A stretch of 34,916 nucleotides of DNA from CAZJTL01 sp964548905. Its GTDB lineage: Bacteria > Cyanobacteriota > Cyanobacteriia > Cyanobacteriales > Xenococcaceae. Both the position numbers and the translations under genes were made by a program. Location: positions 1 to 34,916 of the forward strand of contig CAZJTL010000025.1 in the NCBI GenBank assembly GCA_964548905.1. Direction: 5' to 3'. This document shows positions 25,670-33,721 of the stretch, one piece after another (position 1 is the first letter of the stretch; every line of letters starts with the position of its first letter). The notes beneath the pieces are model-generated. The model searched no databases. It was not told the DNA's origin and saw only the letters and a program-made list of their open reading frames with translations.

Positions 25670-25779
25670 TATAGCAATCCTAAATGATTCATAAAAAATA
25701 TCTATTGCCTATTGCCTATTGCCTCTTGCCTCTTGCCTACCATAGCCGATTAATTTACAACTCAAATAGGATCGCTATA
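25670..25779 (-). mobile_element. MITE-like element, copy B (inverted relative to copy A)
   Basis: A 110-bp element from TATAGCAATCCT (25670-25681) to AGGATCGCTATA (25768-25779). Its reverse complement follows copy A closely over the first 47 bases (six or so differences) and again at the right end (CATTTAGGATTGCTATA); the heptamer tract here has five units (three TATTGCC then two TCTTGCC, 25703-25737) against four in copy A. TA dinucleotides again bound the ends. Confidence 0.82.
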
Positions 25780-25909
25780 CTTGTGAAATAACTAAAAAAA
25801 ATTAATTCGATCAATTCATAGTAGACTCTTACTACAAGTAAGTTTAATTTCTCAACTTAAAGTTGAAACAATTCTATTATTATGTTCAATTTTGCTATGA
25901 AATAACAGT

Positions 25910-26659
25910 ATGAATATTATTAAGCCAAGCATAGTAACAAATTTTCTAAGTCGAATAGAAAACCGTTTGGTTCTTGAGTATGAATCATTAATATATCCAT
26001 CTATTGAGGTGGAAATAGATGGAGTAAAAATAAAAGCCGATCGCAGTCTTTCTAAATTAATGAGACAAGCATTGCGAAAAGGTTTGTATGAAGATACAGA
26101 ATTAAACCTGTTAAAAAAACAACTTTCTCATAACGATATTGTTATGGAATTTGGTGCAGGTATTGGCTTTCTTTCAGCATATTGCGCTAAAAAAATAGGC
26201 TCTAACAAAGTGTTTGCTTATGAAGCAAATTTATCCATGCAAGATCATATTCAAAAAACTTATAAGCTTAACCATGTTTTTCCTATATTACAAATGTGTT
26301 TAATAGGAGATAAAGCTGGAGAACAAAATTTTTATATAGAGAAAAATTTCGTGTCTTCATCTATTATACAAAGACATGATAATGCTAAATGTGTCAAAGT
26401 TCCTGTTATATCTTTCAATGATGAAGTAAAGCGTATAAATCCTACTTTTTTAATTATAGATATTGAGGGTGGAGAATATAATTTGTGTCAATATGCTAAC
26501 CTCAATACCGTTCAAAAAATTGTCATTGAATTACACGGACACATTTTGGGTAGAGAGAAGACTGAGTTTGTTAAATCAAAGTTAGTTCAATCGGGTTTTT
26601 TATTAAAAGAAAAATTTCAAAAAGAAGAAGCAGAAATTTTATTTTTGCAACGCACTTAG
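25910..26659 (+). CDS. FkbM family methyltransferase
   Basis: A 249-residue SAM-dependent methyltransferase. The SAM-binding motif FGAGIGFLSA is at 81-90, the acidic residue ending the second strand is Glu105 (FAYEAN), and the FkbM signature FLIIDIEGGEYNL is at about 180-192. Members O-methylate sugars, lipids or polyketides; here a sugar of the surface polymer is the likely target. ATG start at 25910; no Shine-Dalgarno is visible. The next methyltransferase gene follows within 20 bp, so they form a pair. Confidence 0.85.
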   Translation: MNIIKPSIVTNFLSRIENRLVLEYESLIYPSIEVEIDGVKIKADRSLSKLMRQALRKGLYEDTELNLLKKQLSHNDIVMEFGAGIGFLSAYCAKKIGSNKVFAYEANLSMQDHIQKTYKLNHVFPILQMCLIGDKAGEQNFYIEKNFVSSSIIQRHDNAKCVKVPVISFNDEVKRINPTFLIIDIEGGEYNLCQYANLNTVQKIVIELHGHILGREKTEFVKSKLVQSGFLLKEKFQKEEAEILFLQRT

Positions 26660-26678
26660 TTTGTTTTGGAGTTTAATT

Positions 26679-27371
26679 GTGCATTTCAACAGTAAATTGC
26701 TTTTTCAAAAATATGCGAAGCATTTATTTAAAAGTAATATGAGAGTGCTTGAAATTGGACCAAATTCTCATCCATCAGATTTTCAAGCTATATTAAATGA
26801 CGCAAGCATAAAGTGGGAAACACTAGATATTTTCCAATCCGAAAAATTAACATACGTTGCTGAGAACGAATATTCATTTCCCATTCCTGATAATAGCTTC
26901 GATATCGTCATTTCTGCTCAAGTAATAGAACATGTTAGGGAAATATGGACATGGATGAAAGAGTTATCTAGAGTATGCAAAGTTAATGGCTTTGTAATTA
27001 CTATTAATCCAGTAAGCTATCCCTATCATGAAGCACCTGTTGATTGTTGGAGAATTTATCCTGAAGGAATGAAGGCGCTCTACAGTCAAGCTGGGTTAGA
27101 TTGTCAACTGAGCGTAACTGAGACATTAGAAGTAGATCCATCTCAATATATAGTTTTTGGAGAACATAGAGTTCCTCTAGGAACATACGATAGCTATCGC
27201 CAAACCTTTTTCAAAAAAATTATAGGTAAACCAGTTTTAGTTCCAGGGGTATCAATAGATAAATCAGGATATAAGCAACTTATTAAAAGATTTTTAGGTA
27301 TGCCAGTTCAGTGTTCAGTTGATACAATTACAATCGGTATTAAAGATCAAGAGAAAATTAAAGATATATAG
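26679..27371 (+). CDS. SAM-dependent methyltransferase (type 11-like)
   Basis: I place the start at GTG 26679, where GGAG (26668-26671) lies 7 bases upstream, giving 230 residues; a TTG at 26661 would add six. The motifs VLEIGPNSHP (about 23-32), the strand ending in LDIF, FDIVISAQVIEHV and the final FVITINPVSYPYHEAPVDCWRIYPEGM resemble methyltransferase domain 11/23 proteins. The GPN variant of the glycine loop is unusual but common in polysaccharide-cluster members. Its 3' end overlaps the convergent epimerase gene by 14 bp. Acts with the FkbM protein by position. Confidence 0.78.
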   Translation: MHFNSKLLFQKYAKHLFKSNMRVLEIGPNSHPSDFQAILNDASIKWETLDIFQSEKLTYVAENEYSFPIPDNSFDIVISAQVIEHVREIWTWMKELSRVCKVNGFVITINPVSYPYHEAPVDCWRIYPEGMKALYSQAGLDCQLSVTETLEVDPSQYIVFGEHRVPLGTYDSYRQTFFKKIIGKPVLVPGVSIDKSGYKQLIKRFLGMPVQCSVDTITIGIKDQEKIKDI

Positions 27372-28308
27372 ATTTAATCCAATGCCATTCTCGAGTTAAT
27401 CCTTCAAGCAAAGAAATTTTGGGTCGATAGTTTAAAATTTTGCTTGCTTTAGTTACATCTGCACTAGTATGACGAGCATCTCCTATCGCTTTCTCTACAT
27501 AGTTTCTGTGAATAGGATTGCCGATAACTTCATCGACGCGATCGAGAATATCGAGTAATACTACTCGACTACCACCACCAACATTAAACACTTCTCCCAC
27601 TGCTTCAGGTGTGACAGCAGCCGACAAATTAGCTGCTATGACATCGCTAACAAAGGTAAAATCTCGCGTTTGTTGTCCATCTCCATAAATAGTAATCTGC
27701 TGTTTGGCGATCGCTGCTTTAAAAAACTTATGAAATGCCATGTCAGGACGCTGACGCGGACCATAAACGCTAAAATAGCGCAGGGCAACAATCGGTACGC
27801 CAAAATTTTGCTGGTAAAGACAACAAAGACGTTCTGCGGCTAGTTTGGTAATACCGTAAGGTGAGACAGGTTCGGGGCAAACCCTTTCTGAAGTAGGCAT
27901 AGTTTCAGCATCACCATAAACTGAAGAAGTTGAAGCGTAGACAAAACGCTTTAGTGACGGGGCTTCTTTTGCTGCTTCTAATAATACTTGCGTTGCATTA
28001 ATATTACGTTCGGTATAATGAACAAAACTTTCCCCCCAACTAGCACGAACCCCTGCTTGTGCCGCCTGATGATAGATAACAGAAATATTTTTAAGAATAG
28101 GTTGCCAGTCGATCGCGCTAATATCTGCTTCAATTAGCTGAAAATTAGCGTATTTTTCCAGCGCGATCGCATTTTTTCGTTTCAGAGTAGAGTCATAGTA
28201 ATCGTTAAATTGATCGATACCAATGACTTTTTCTCCTTTTAGCAATAATGTTTCTGCTAAATGCGAACCTATAAAACCTGCTACTCCAGTAACTAAATGA
28301 ATCGCCAT
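27358..28308 (-). CDS. NAD-dependent nucleotide-sugar epimerase/dehydratase
   Basis: Extended short-chain dehydrogenase, 316 residues. The NAD-binding motif TGVAGFIGSH is at 7-16, ASTSSVYG at 125-132, and the catalytic Tyr/Lys pair is Y151/K155 in SPYGITKLAAE. ALRYFSVYGPRQRPDMAFHKF and the RDFTFVSDVI stretch match UDP-glucose 4-epimerase/UDP-glucuronate epimerase relatives; the exact sugar cannot be fixed. ATG start at 28308. Last gene of the minus-strand polysaccharide run. Unlike the genes around it, it holds HIP1 octamers (near 27705 and 28160), suggesting that it is older in this genome. Confidence 0.9.
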   Translation of the reverse strand: MAIHLVTGVAGFIGSHLAETLLLKGEKVIGIDQFNDYYDSTLKRKNAIALEKYANFQLIEADISAIDWQPILKNISVIYHQAAQAGVRASWGESFVHYTERNINATQVLLEAAKEAPSLKRFVYASTSSVYGDAETMPTSERVCPEPVSPYGITKLAAERLCCLYQQNFGVPIVALRYFSVYGPRQRPDMAFHKFFKAAIAKQQITIYGDGQQTRDFTFVSDVIAANLSAAVTPEAVGEVFNVGGGSRVVLLDILDRVDEVIGNPIHRNYVEKAIGDARHTSADVTKASKILNYRPKISLLEGLTREWHWIKSIYL

Positions 28309-28375
28309 AAAATTTTAAAAATGCCCTTTCAAAAGGAAATATGAATCAACCTGCTCAAACAGACACAATTACTTT

Positions 28376-29227
28376 TCAATAGCTTGAGACAATCTTTTTT
28401 TGCAGTTCGTAAATCTTGGCATCAACTAAAAAGCGATACCAAAAGCCTTGTAAAAAATGAAAAATTAAACCTTCTACGCCATCGAGAAAACCTAAGCCAA
28501 TTGTGTAACGTAGTAGAAAATAAAAAAAAGCGCGAACGAAAAGAGGAAATCGCCCATATAAGTTTTGTTTAACCCATCGTCGCTGTGTTGCCTGTGAAAG
28601 TTGACCTTTCTCTAGAAGCGGATCGCTTTGTTCTGTGGCCATATCGAGCATATCTTTAACTTCTCTGTCTGCATAGTTATTATGCTTATCTACCCAAAAA
28701 CTCAAGCCTTTATGATTTTCGTCGATGATGTCGTATTTGAGATTAGCAATTTTACCTTGAGATAAAACGATATGTTCATCCATATAACGTTGTTCGCAAG
28801 TACCATTTCCTGTACGCCATACTCGTAATAACCAAGTAGGATAATAACCGCCGTGACGTATCCATCGCCCCATAAAGAAAACACGACGTTTAACTTGAAA
28901 GCCATTAATTTCTCTAGGTGTATTAGGTAAGATTTGTTTTAACTCTTTGGTTAGTTGAGGGGTAAGACGTTCATCGGCATCAAGACGCATAATCCAAGAT
29001 GTTTTAACAGGTAAATTCTGTAAAGCCCAATTCAGTTGTTTGGCATGATTTTCAAAAGAATGTTGAAAAACTTGACAACCATATTCTTTTGCTATTTCAA
29101 TAGTGCGATCGGTACTACCAGAATCGACAATAAAAATTTCAGCGTTGAGTTTTTGCAGACTGGCTAAACAAGTTGGCAGGTTTGATTCTTCGTTTTTGGT
29201 GAGGATAATAACAGAAAGCAACATCAT
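28376..29227 (-). CDS. Glycosyltransferase family 2 (WaaE-like)
   Basis: I use ATG 29227, one of two adjacent ATG codons, giving 283 residues beginning MMLLSVIILTKNEE; a TTG at 29275 adds a low-complexity leucine stretch. The GT-A signatures are SVIILTKNEESNLPTCL, DSGSTDRT and the metal-binding LDADER. The later part VKRRVFFMGRWIRHGGYYPTWLLRVWR with DEH is characteristic of WaaE/KdtX-type beta-glucosyltransferases, and hydrophobic segments near 230-270 suggest membrane association. It would add a sugar to the lipid-linked chain on the cytoplasmic side. Same strand as the epimerase, 67 bp away. Confidence 0.88.
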   Translation of the reverse strand: MMLLSVIILTKNEESNLPTCLASLQKLNAEIFIVDSGSTDRTIEIAKEYGCQVFQHSFENHAKQLNWALQNLPVKTSWIMRLDADERLTPQLTKELKQILPNTPREINGFQVKRRVFFMGRWIRHGGYYPTWLLRVWRTGNGTCEQRYMDEHIVLSQGKIANLKYDIIDENHKGLSFWVDKHNNYADREVKDMLDMATEQSDPLLEKGQLSQATQRRWVKQNLYGRFPLFVRAFFYFLLRYTIGLGFLDGVEGLIFHFLQGFWYRFLVDAKIYELQKKIVSSY

Positions 29228-29262
29228 ATCATTTCTCAAAAGTAATAATAGACTTAGTAATG

Positions 29263-29280
29263 AGGCAAAAGGCAAGAGGC
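29263..29280. repeat. Short GGCAAAA/GGCAAGA repeat
   Basis: GAGGCAAAAGGCAAGAGGC contains two heptamer units and a partial third, of the same class as the larger tracts at 12124, 23493 and 25703. It lies between the GT2 and methyltransferase genes. Confidence 0.55.
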
Positions 29281-29381
29281 TTTGATGTCAAAAGTCAAAA
29301 CTAGCAAAGTATTTTAAAATTAATTTTAATAAGAAATAAATTCGCCATATATCTAGCTATTTTCGAAAATTGGTATAAAAT

Positions 29382-30041
29382 CTACAGTTTGCTTGGATAA
29401 CAAGAACACAGCATTGATTTCCATAGATAAGGAAATCTACCAGCGAATTTAAAGTTAATGTTTGTAAAGCTTTCTTCCTCTAATAGAGTAGTTAAAGTTT
29501 CAACTGAAAAGAATTTTATATGACCTCCATCCCAAAGCACATGGAAGTGTGCATCCATTTTTCCTGACAATGCAAGAACAAGGTTTTTCCAGTAACCATG
29601 GTAGGGAGTAGTGATTATTAGACGACCATTAGGTTTTAATAATTTTTTGGCTGCTCTAGCTAGTTCCTTGGGATAAAATAAATGCTCGATGACTTCAATC
29701 GATATAACAACATCAAAAGAATTTTCTAGTTCTGGATATGGTAAATCGTAAAGACTGGCTTGGATAAAATGACAGTCTGAAAAAGCATTGCGAGCTAGAG
29801 CAATCCCTTGTGAAGACTCTTCAATACCAACAACTTCAAATCCTTGTTGTGCCATAACATGACTGAGGCTACCATTACCACAGCCTAAATCCAGAAGCTT
29901 AAGTTTTTTACCTTCTAAGTTAGTGGATTTAGGTAACATTGATAGCAATGGCTTCATCAAAAAAGAATGAGCATTAGTTAAGTTGCTATCTTGATAAGAA
30001 TATTCGTATTCTTTTTCTTTAATCGTGTTTGTTTGAGTCAT
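29382..30041 (-). CDS. Class I SAM-dependent methyltransferase
   Basis: A 219-residue methyltransferase. The motif LLDLGCGNGSLSHVM (about 49-63) binds SAM, VVGIEES ends the second strand, and FDVVISIEVIEHLFYPKELA with GRLIITTPYHGY complete the type 11 (UbiE/COQ5-like) pattern. It sits 37 bp downstream of a GT4 gene on the same strand, so sugar or polyprenyl-linked glycan methylation is likely. ATG start at 30041. The gap to the GT2 gene is about 150 bp and contains a small repeat. Confidence 0.87.
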   Translation of the reverse strand: MTQTNTIKEKEYEYSYQDSNLTNAHSFLMKPLLSMLPKSTNLEGKKLKLLDLGCGNGSLSHVMAQQGFEVVGIEESSQGIALARNAFSDCHFIQASLYDLPYPELENSFDVVISIEVIEHLFYPKELARAAKKLLKPNGRLIITTPYHGYWKNLVLALSGKMDAHFHVLWDGGHIKFFSVETLTTLLEEESFTNINFKFAGRFPYLWKSMLCSCYPSKL

Positions 30042-30078
30042 AATTAGTTTTTTACAAGGACAAAACTGAAGAAATAAT

Positions 30079-31281
30079 TTATAGGTTATTTATCTTGTGT
30101 TTGTTTACAAATTTTTCATAAAAATCGCTCATTTTAGCAGCAATTGACTCCCAAGTGTATTGCTCAAGAATTAGTTGATTAGCGCGTTTACGCCTGGCTT
30201 CAGTTTTTTGATGATCGCCTAAGTCACTTAAACATTGTTGGAGTGCTAAGGCGATCACCTCTACATCTAAATCTGTCACGTAACCGAGTTGATGCTCGTT
30301 AACTACTGAAGCAAGAGCAACACCAGGAGATATAAGAACAGGTAGTCCTGCTGCTAATGCTTCTAAAACTGCAACACCAAAGTTTTCTGAATGGGAAGTT
30401 AAAGCAAACAAGTCCGATCCTTGCAATAATAAATTTTTCATTTCTCCTTTGACAAACCCAACACGATGAGTACGATGTTTGATACCAGCAGAGAGTAAAA
30501 GCGCCTCGACCTCTTTTTCGTAGTCACTAGCACCACTGCCAGCTAATATAAAAGTAAAGCGCTTGCAAGACAATTTACCTAAAGCTGGAATCAAATAATC
30601 TAATCCTTTTTTGTGATGAAGACGAGACATAAATAGAACTAGAGGTTCATCATCTGGCACTTTGAGCAGTTTTCTAAGTTGAAAACGAGCATTAGGTATG
30701 ATGTTAGGAGAAGCAAGACCTAATGGGATAACAACATCAGGCGATTTCAAGTTCAGTTTGGCAACTTCGTGAGACTCTTGTTTTGTAGTCAAGTGCAAAA
30801 CCTGAGAATTATTAAGGTTAGCCTTTTCGCTCAAAGATAGATAAAGTCTCTTTTTAAAAGCACTTTGTTGTAAAGACCAATCGCATAATAACCCATGAGG
30901 AGTAACGATATAGGGGATATTTTTAATTCGAGCAATAAACATCGCTACTGTTGAAGTGTAGGAAAATATAGCATGGATGTGTAAAAGATCGTATTTATGA
31001 CAGTTTTGCCACAACCAAATAGTAAATTGACTAGAAAAGTTATATTCTCGTAAGGATTTAATTGCTGGAGTAAAGCGAGAAAAAAAATAAACTGGTACTC
31101 GATCATACTCTATGCTTCTGCCCAAGGGAACGTCGAGTAATAGATCGCCGTTGTCATTAGTTGTAGCAATTTCTGCGTCAACTTTTTTATATTTTCGTAG
31201 TGCTTGTACCATCTCTATAATTGCTCGACTAGCACCGCCTCTTACTGGAGCAATTGAAGGGATAACATGTAAAATTTTCAT
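30079..31281 (-). CDS. Glycosyltransferase family 4
   Basis: A 400-residue GT-B enzyme. The N-terminal half begins MKILHVIPSIAPVRGGASRA (donor loop GGAS at 15-18), includes DLLHIHAIFSYTS and IPYIVTPHGLL. The nucleotide-sugar half contains LFMSRLHHKKGLDYLI and the E-x7-E motif SENFGVAVLEAL at 298-309. Retaining transfer from a nucleotide sugar to the growing chain is inferred. The ATG lies 6 bp past the stop of the neighbouring GT4 gene, consistent with one transcript. Confidence 0.9.
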   Translation of the reverse strand: MKILHVIPSIAPVRGGASRAIIEMVQALRKYKKVDAEIATTNDNGDLLLDVPLGRSIEYDRVPVYFFSRFTPAIKSLREYNFSSQFTIWLWQNCHKYDLLHIHAIFSYTSTVAMFIARIKNIPYIVTPHGLLCDWSLQQSAFKKRLYLSLSEKANLNNSQVLHLTTKQESHEVAKLNLKSPDVVIPLGLASPNIIPNARFQLRKLLKVPDDEPLVLFMSRLHHKKGLDYLIPALGKLSCKRFTFILAGSGASDYEKEVEALLLSAGIKHRTHRVGFVKGEMKNLLLQGSDLFALTSHSENFGVAVLEALAAGLPVLISPGVALASVVNEHQLGYVTDLDVEVIALALQQCLSDLGDHQKTEARRKRANQLILEQYTWESIAAKMSDFYEKFVNKHKINNL

Positions 31282-31287
31282 TTGTTG

Positions 31288-32442
31288 TTAAATACTTTTG
31301 TATTCTCCAAGTAGAATAGTTTTGTGTTGCTTTGCCGCCGAGCCATACTCAGCCCATTTTGGCGACCTGCTTTGCATATTTGCTAGATAAAAATCACGTA
31401 CTTTTGCATCAAATAATATCGCCGCAATTGAACTCGCTAAGCGATCGGAGCAATTAGGCTCAACAAGCATAATTTCATCATTGGCAAATTCCTCTGCAAT
31501 ACCACCTACTTTTGTTGCTACTACTGGCAATCCTTGAATTAAAGCTTCATCAATGACGCGAGGAACACCCTCTGGGTAAGAAGAAGTTGGTACTACCAAA
31601 ACATCTGCGTTATTAAAAAAATTAGATAGCTTTTCTCTTTCTTCGACCCAACCATGAAACTTGATATGTGCATCAAGGTTTAAAAATTTAGCTTTTTCTT
31701 CAATTTCTTGCCGCTCCGAACCATCGCCAACAACATCAAGCATAATTTGTGCTTCTGGATGGCTATCAATAACTAACTTTAAGGCTAAAAACAAATCACC
31801 TAAACCTTTTAACCATAAAACCTGTCCTAAAAACAAAATATGTTTATCTTCCTTTGTTTTTTCCTGTTGACAAAAAACATTATTTAAGTTGATGTTACCT
31901 AAAGGAAAAGTTTCGGTAACATTTTTATTAAATAAACTTACTTTTTTGGCTAAATATTGTCCTCGAACAATAACTGAATCAGCCGTTTTTAAACAATACT
32001 CTATGCTGAAACGATACAATGTTGACCAGCCTATCCACTTCTTTTTTCCTTGGTTAAGAGTAGTGTCGTAATCGTTACCTAGATAAACTACCATTTTCCG
32101 AGAAAAGTTTTTTACTACTGGTATCACAGGTAATAAAGTTAACAAGGCTGGAAAGAAAAGAATTACATAGGGTTTTTGCCTTAAACAGAAAATTAGACGC
32201 AGCCAGTTTAAAGGAGTTGTTAAATCTGCTTTGAAAGGAATAACATTGATCAATTGTGGATCTAATTGACCTTCTAATGATATTTCTCCTTCAAAAGATT
32301 GCACCATCCAAGTACATTCTTCAAAGTATTCTGCTAATTCATGCAAATAATTAGCTATGGGAAAACTAGTAGTCCAAGTACCATCTAAATTTTGTTTGAC
32401 AAACGAACCACCTACGACAAGAAGTTTTTTACTATATGCCAT
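31288..32442 (-). CDS. Glycosyltransferase family 4
   Basis: A 384-residue GT-B enzyme. LLVVGGSFVKQNLDGTWTTSFPIANYL forms the acceptor half, followed by YLGNDYD and the helical stretch to about 190. The donor half has HILFLGQVLWLKGLGDL, VVGDGSERQEI (237-247), and the E-x7-E motif EGVPRVIDEA (E291/E299) with QGLPVVATKVGGIAEEF. It differs clearly from the downstream GT4 and probably adds a different residue. The start lies 2 bp after the O-antigen ligase stop, a tight operon arrangement. Confidence 0.9.
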   Translation of the reverse strand: MAYSKKLLVVGGSFVKQNLDGTWTTSFPIANYLHELAEYFEECTWMVQSFEGEISLEGQLDPQLINVIPFKADLTTPLNWLRLIFCLRQKPYVILFFPALLTLLPVIPVVKNFSRKMVVYLGNDYDTTLNQGKKKWIGWSTLYRFSIEYCLKTADSVIVRGQYLAKKVSLFNKNVTETFPLGNINLNNVFCQQEKTKEDKHILFLGQVLWLKGLGDLFLALKLVIDSHPEAQIMLDVVGDGSERQEIEEKAKFLNLDAHIKFHGWVEEREKLSNFFNNADVLVVPTSSYPEGVPRVIDEALIQGLPVVATKVGGIAEEFANDEIMLVEPNCSDRLASSIAAILFDAKVRDFYLANMQSRSPKWAEYGSAAKQHKTILLGEYKSI

Positions 32443-32444
32443 AA

Positions 32445-33692
32445 TTATAAAAATTTTTTATGATATTTGCGTTCGATAGTTATTATGTAAAAAGAGACAC
32501 CTGCTAATATCCAAGCAAAAAGAGTTCCAAATATGGTATGAGTTAACCCATAAAAGAAAAAACTAGCAAGTGCGCTAAATAAAGGAGTTTCTATTTGTGG
32601 ATTGACAAATTGAAAAGATTTGATAAATATTGGTCCAATAAACATCAGAAACAAAACCAATCCAAGATATCCTCCTGCTCTTAGCACATCAACTAAAGTG
32701 TTGTGTGCATTTTTTTTCTCTAGGCGAGCGCCAATTTGATATTGTGAATCGCTAAATCCAACACCCCAAGGCGATTCAGCTAGGTCATTTAAAGTTGATT
32801 CAAGACCTCCAAAACGTGCCTTATCGGAGTCACTATTTTGGATTGCTGTCGGTGTAGTGTCATTTAGTCTAACTAATAGAGCTTCATATTGATTTGGTAA
32901 ACAAACTTGAAATAAAATTATAGTAATAACCGCAGTTAAACTAACTGTCACAAGATTTTTATACCAAAAATTTTTTCCTTTAATTTGTTTCCCTACATAA
33001 AACAAGTATCCCATCACAATCACAAAACTTACAATTAGTCCCCGAGAATAAGTTAAAATTCCAGCTAAACTGATAGTTGCAAAGCACAGAACCCAGAAAA
33101 GTTTTTGGTAGATTTTGTTATCTGTTCTAAAAAATATAAAAGCACATGGAATGGGGAAAGCTAGACTTAAATGTGCGCCCATAGCTGTTTGACTATAAAA
33201 AGGACCTAACAAATTTGCAACTTCCAAACCCCTACTAGCTTGTCTCGGATTAACTCGATATAGATTGACTAAACCAAAATAATCAATGAGACTAACAAAA
33301 CACATCAGTGTAGAAGAAACAGCAAATACTGTTAATAACTGAAGGATTTCTTGTTTTTGTAATCGCAATCCTGCTACTGAAAAAGCAACAAGAAAATAAA
33401 CTCCTAATGACAATGTAAATGCAACAGCTTGTCTAGCTTCTGACGCAAATAGAGATGCAGCACCGCTAACAAGTAGAAAGGCAAGAAAACACAATGCAGT
33501 TGGATAAGTTTGAATAGCTTGTTTTGTTCTTCCAGACCACAATCCCCAACCAGTAAATGCTAAAGCTAAGATAGTTGTGATTCCTCGCTCTCCTCCTGTT
33601 GCTGTAGTAGCTCCAAAACGCATTAAATCTCCCCAAGGAGAAAATGCCGTACAAAGAAGCAATAAAATGTACATTAATTTGCGGGTTGACAT
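32445..33692 (-). CDS. O-antigen ligase/polymerase-like membrane protein (Wzy/WaaL type)
   Basis: A 415-residue protein with about ten to twelve hydrophobic segments. A large loop between about residues 270 and 335 carries NDTTPTAIQNSDSDKARFGGLESTL and WGVGFSDSQYQIGA followed by KNAHNTLVDVLRAGGYLGLVLF, the periplasmic H-N-x4-D type block of the O-antigen ligase superfamily. It would join or polymerise repeat units at the outer face of the inner membrane. ATG at 33692, 29 bp from the flippase stop. Polymerase and ligase cannot be separated from sequence alone. Confidence 0.85.
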   Translation of the reverse strand: MSTRKLMYILLLLCTAFSPWGDLMRFGATTATGGERGITTILALAFTGWGLWSGRTKQAIQTYPTALCFLAFLLVSGAASLFASEARQAVAFTLSLGVYFLVAFSVAGLRLQKQEILQLLTVFAVSSTLMCFVSLIDYFGLVNLYRVNPRQASRGLEVANLLGPFYSQTAMGAHLSLAFPIPCAFIFFRTDNKIYQKLFWVLCFATISLAGILTYSRGLIVSFVIVMGYLFYVGKQIKGKNFWYKNLVTVSLTAVITIILFQVCLPNQYEALLVRLNDTTPTAIQNSDSDKARFGGLESTLNDLAESPWGVGFSDSQYQIGARLEKKNAHNTLVDVLRAGGYLGLVLFLMFIGPIFIKSFQFVNPQIETPLFSALASFFFYGLTHTIFGTLFAWILAGVSFYIITIERKYHKKFL

Positions 33693-33721
33693 TTCAATAG
33701 TTGGTATCTACCTCCATAAAC

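Noticed and set aside
23493..25737. CRISPR-like array from the heptamer tracts
   Set aside because: Units are seven bases with no spacers, and the two tracts are inside separate elements; no cas genes are present.
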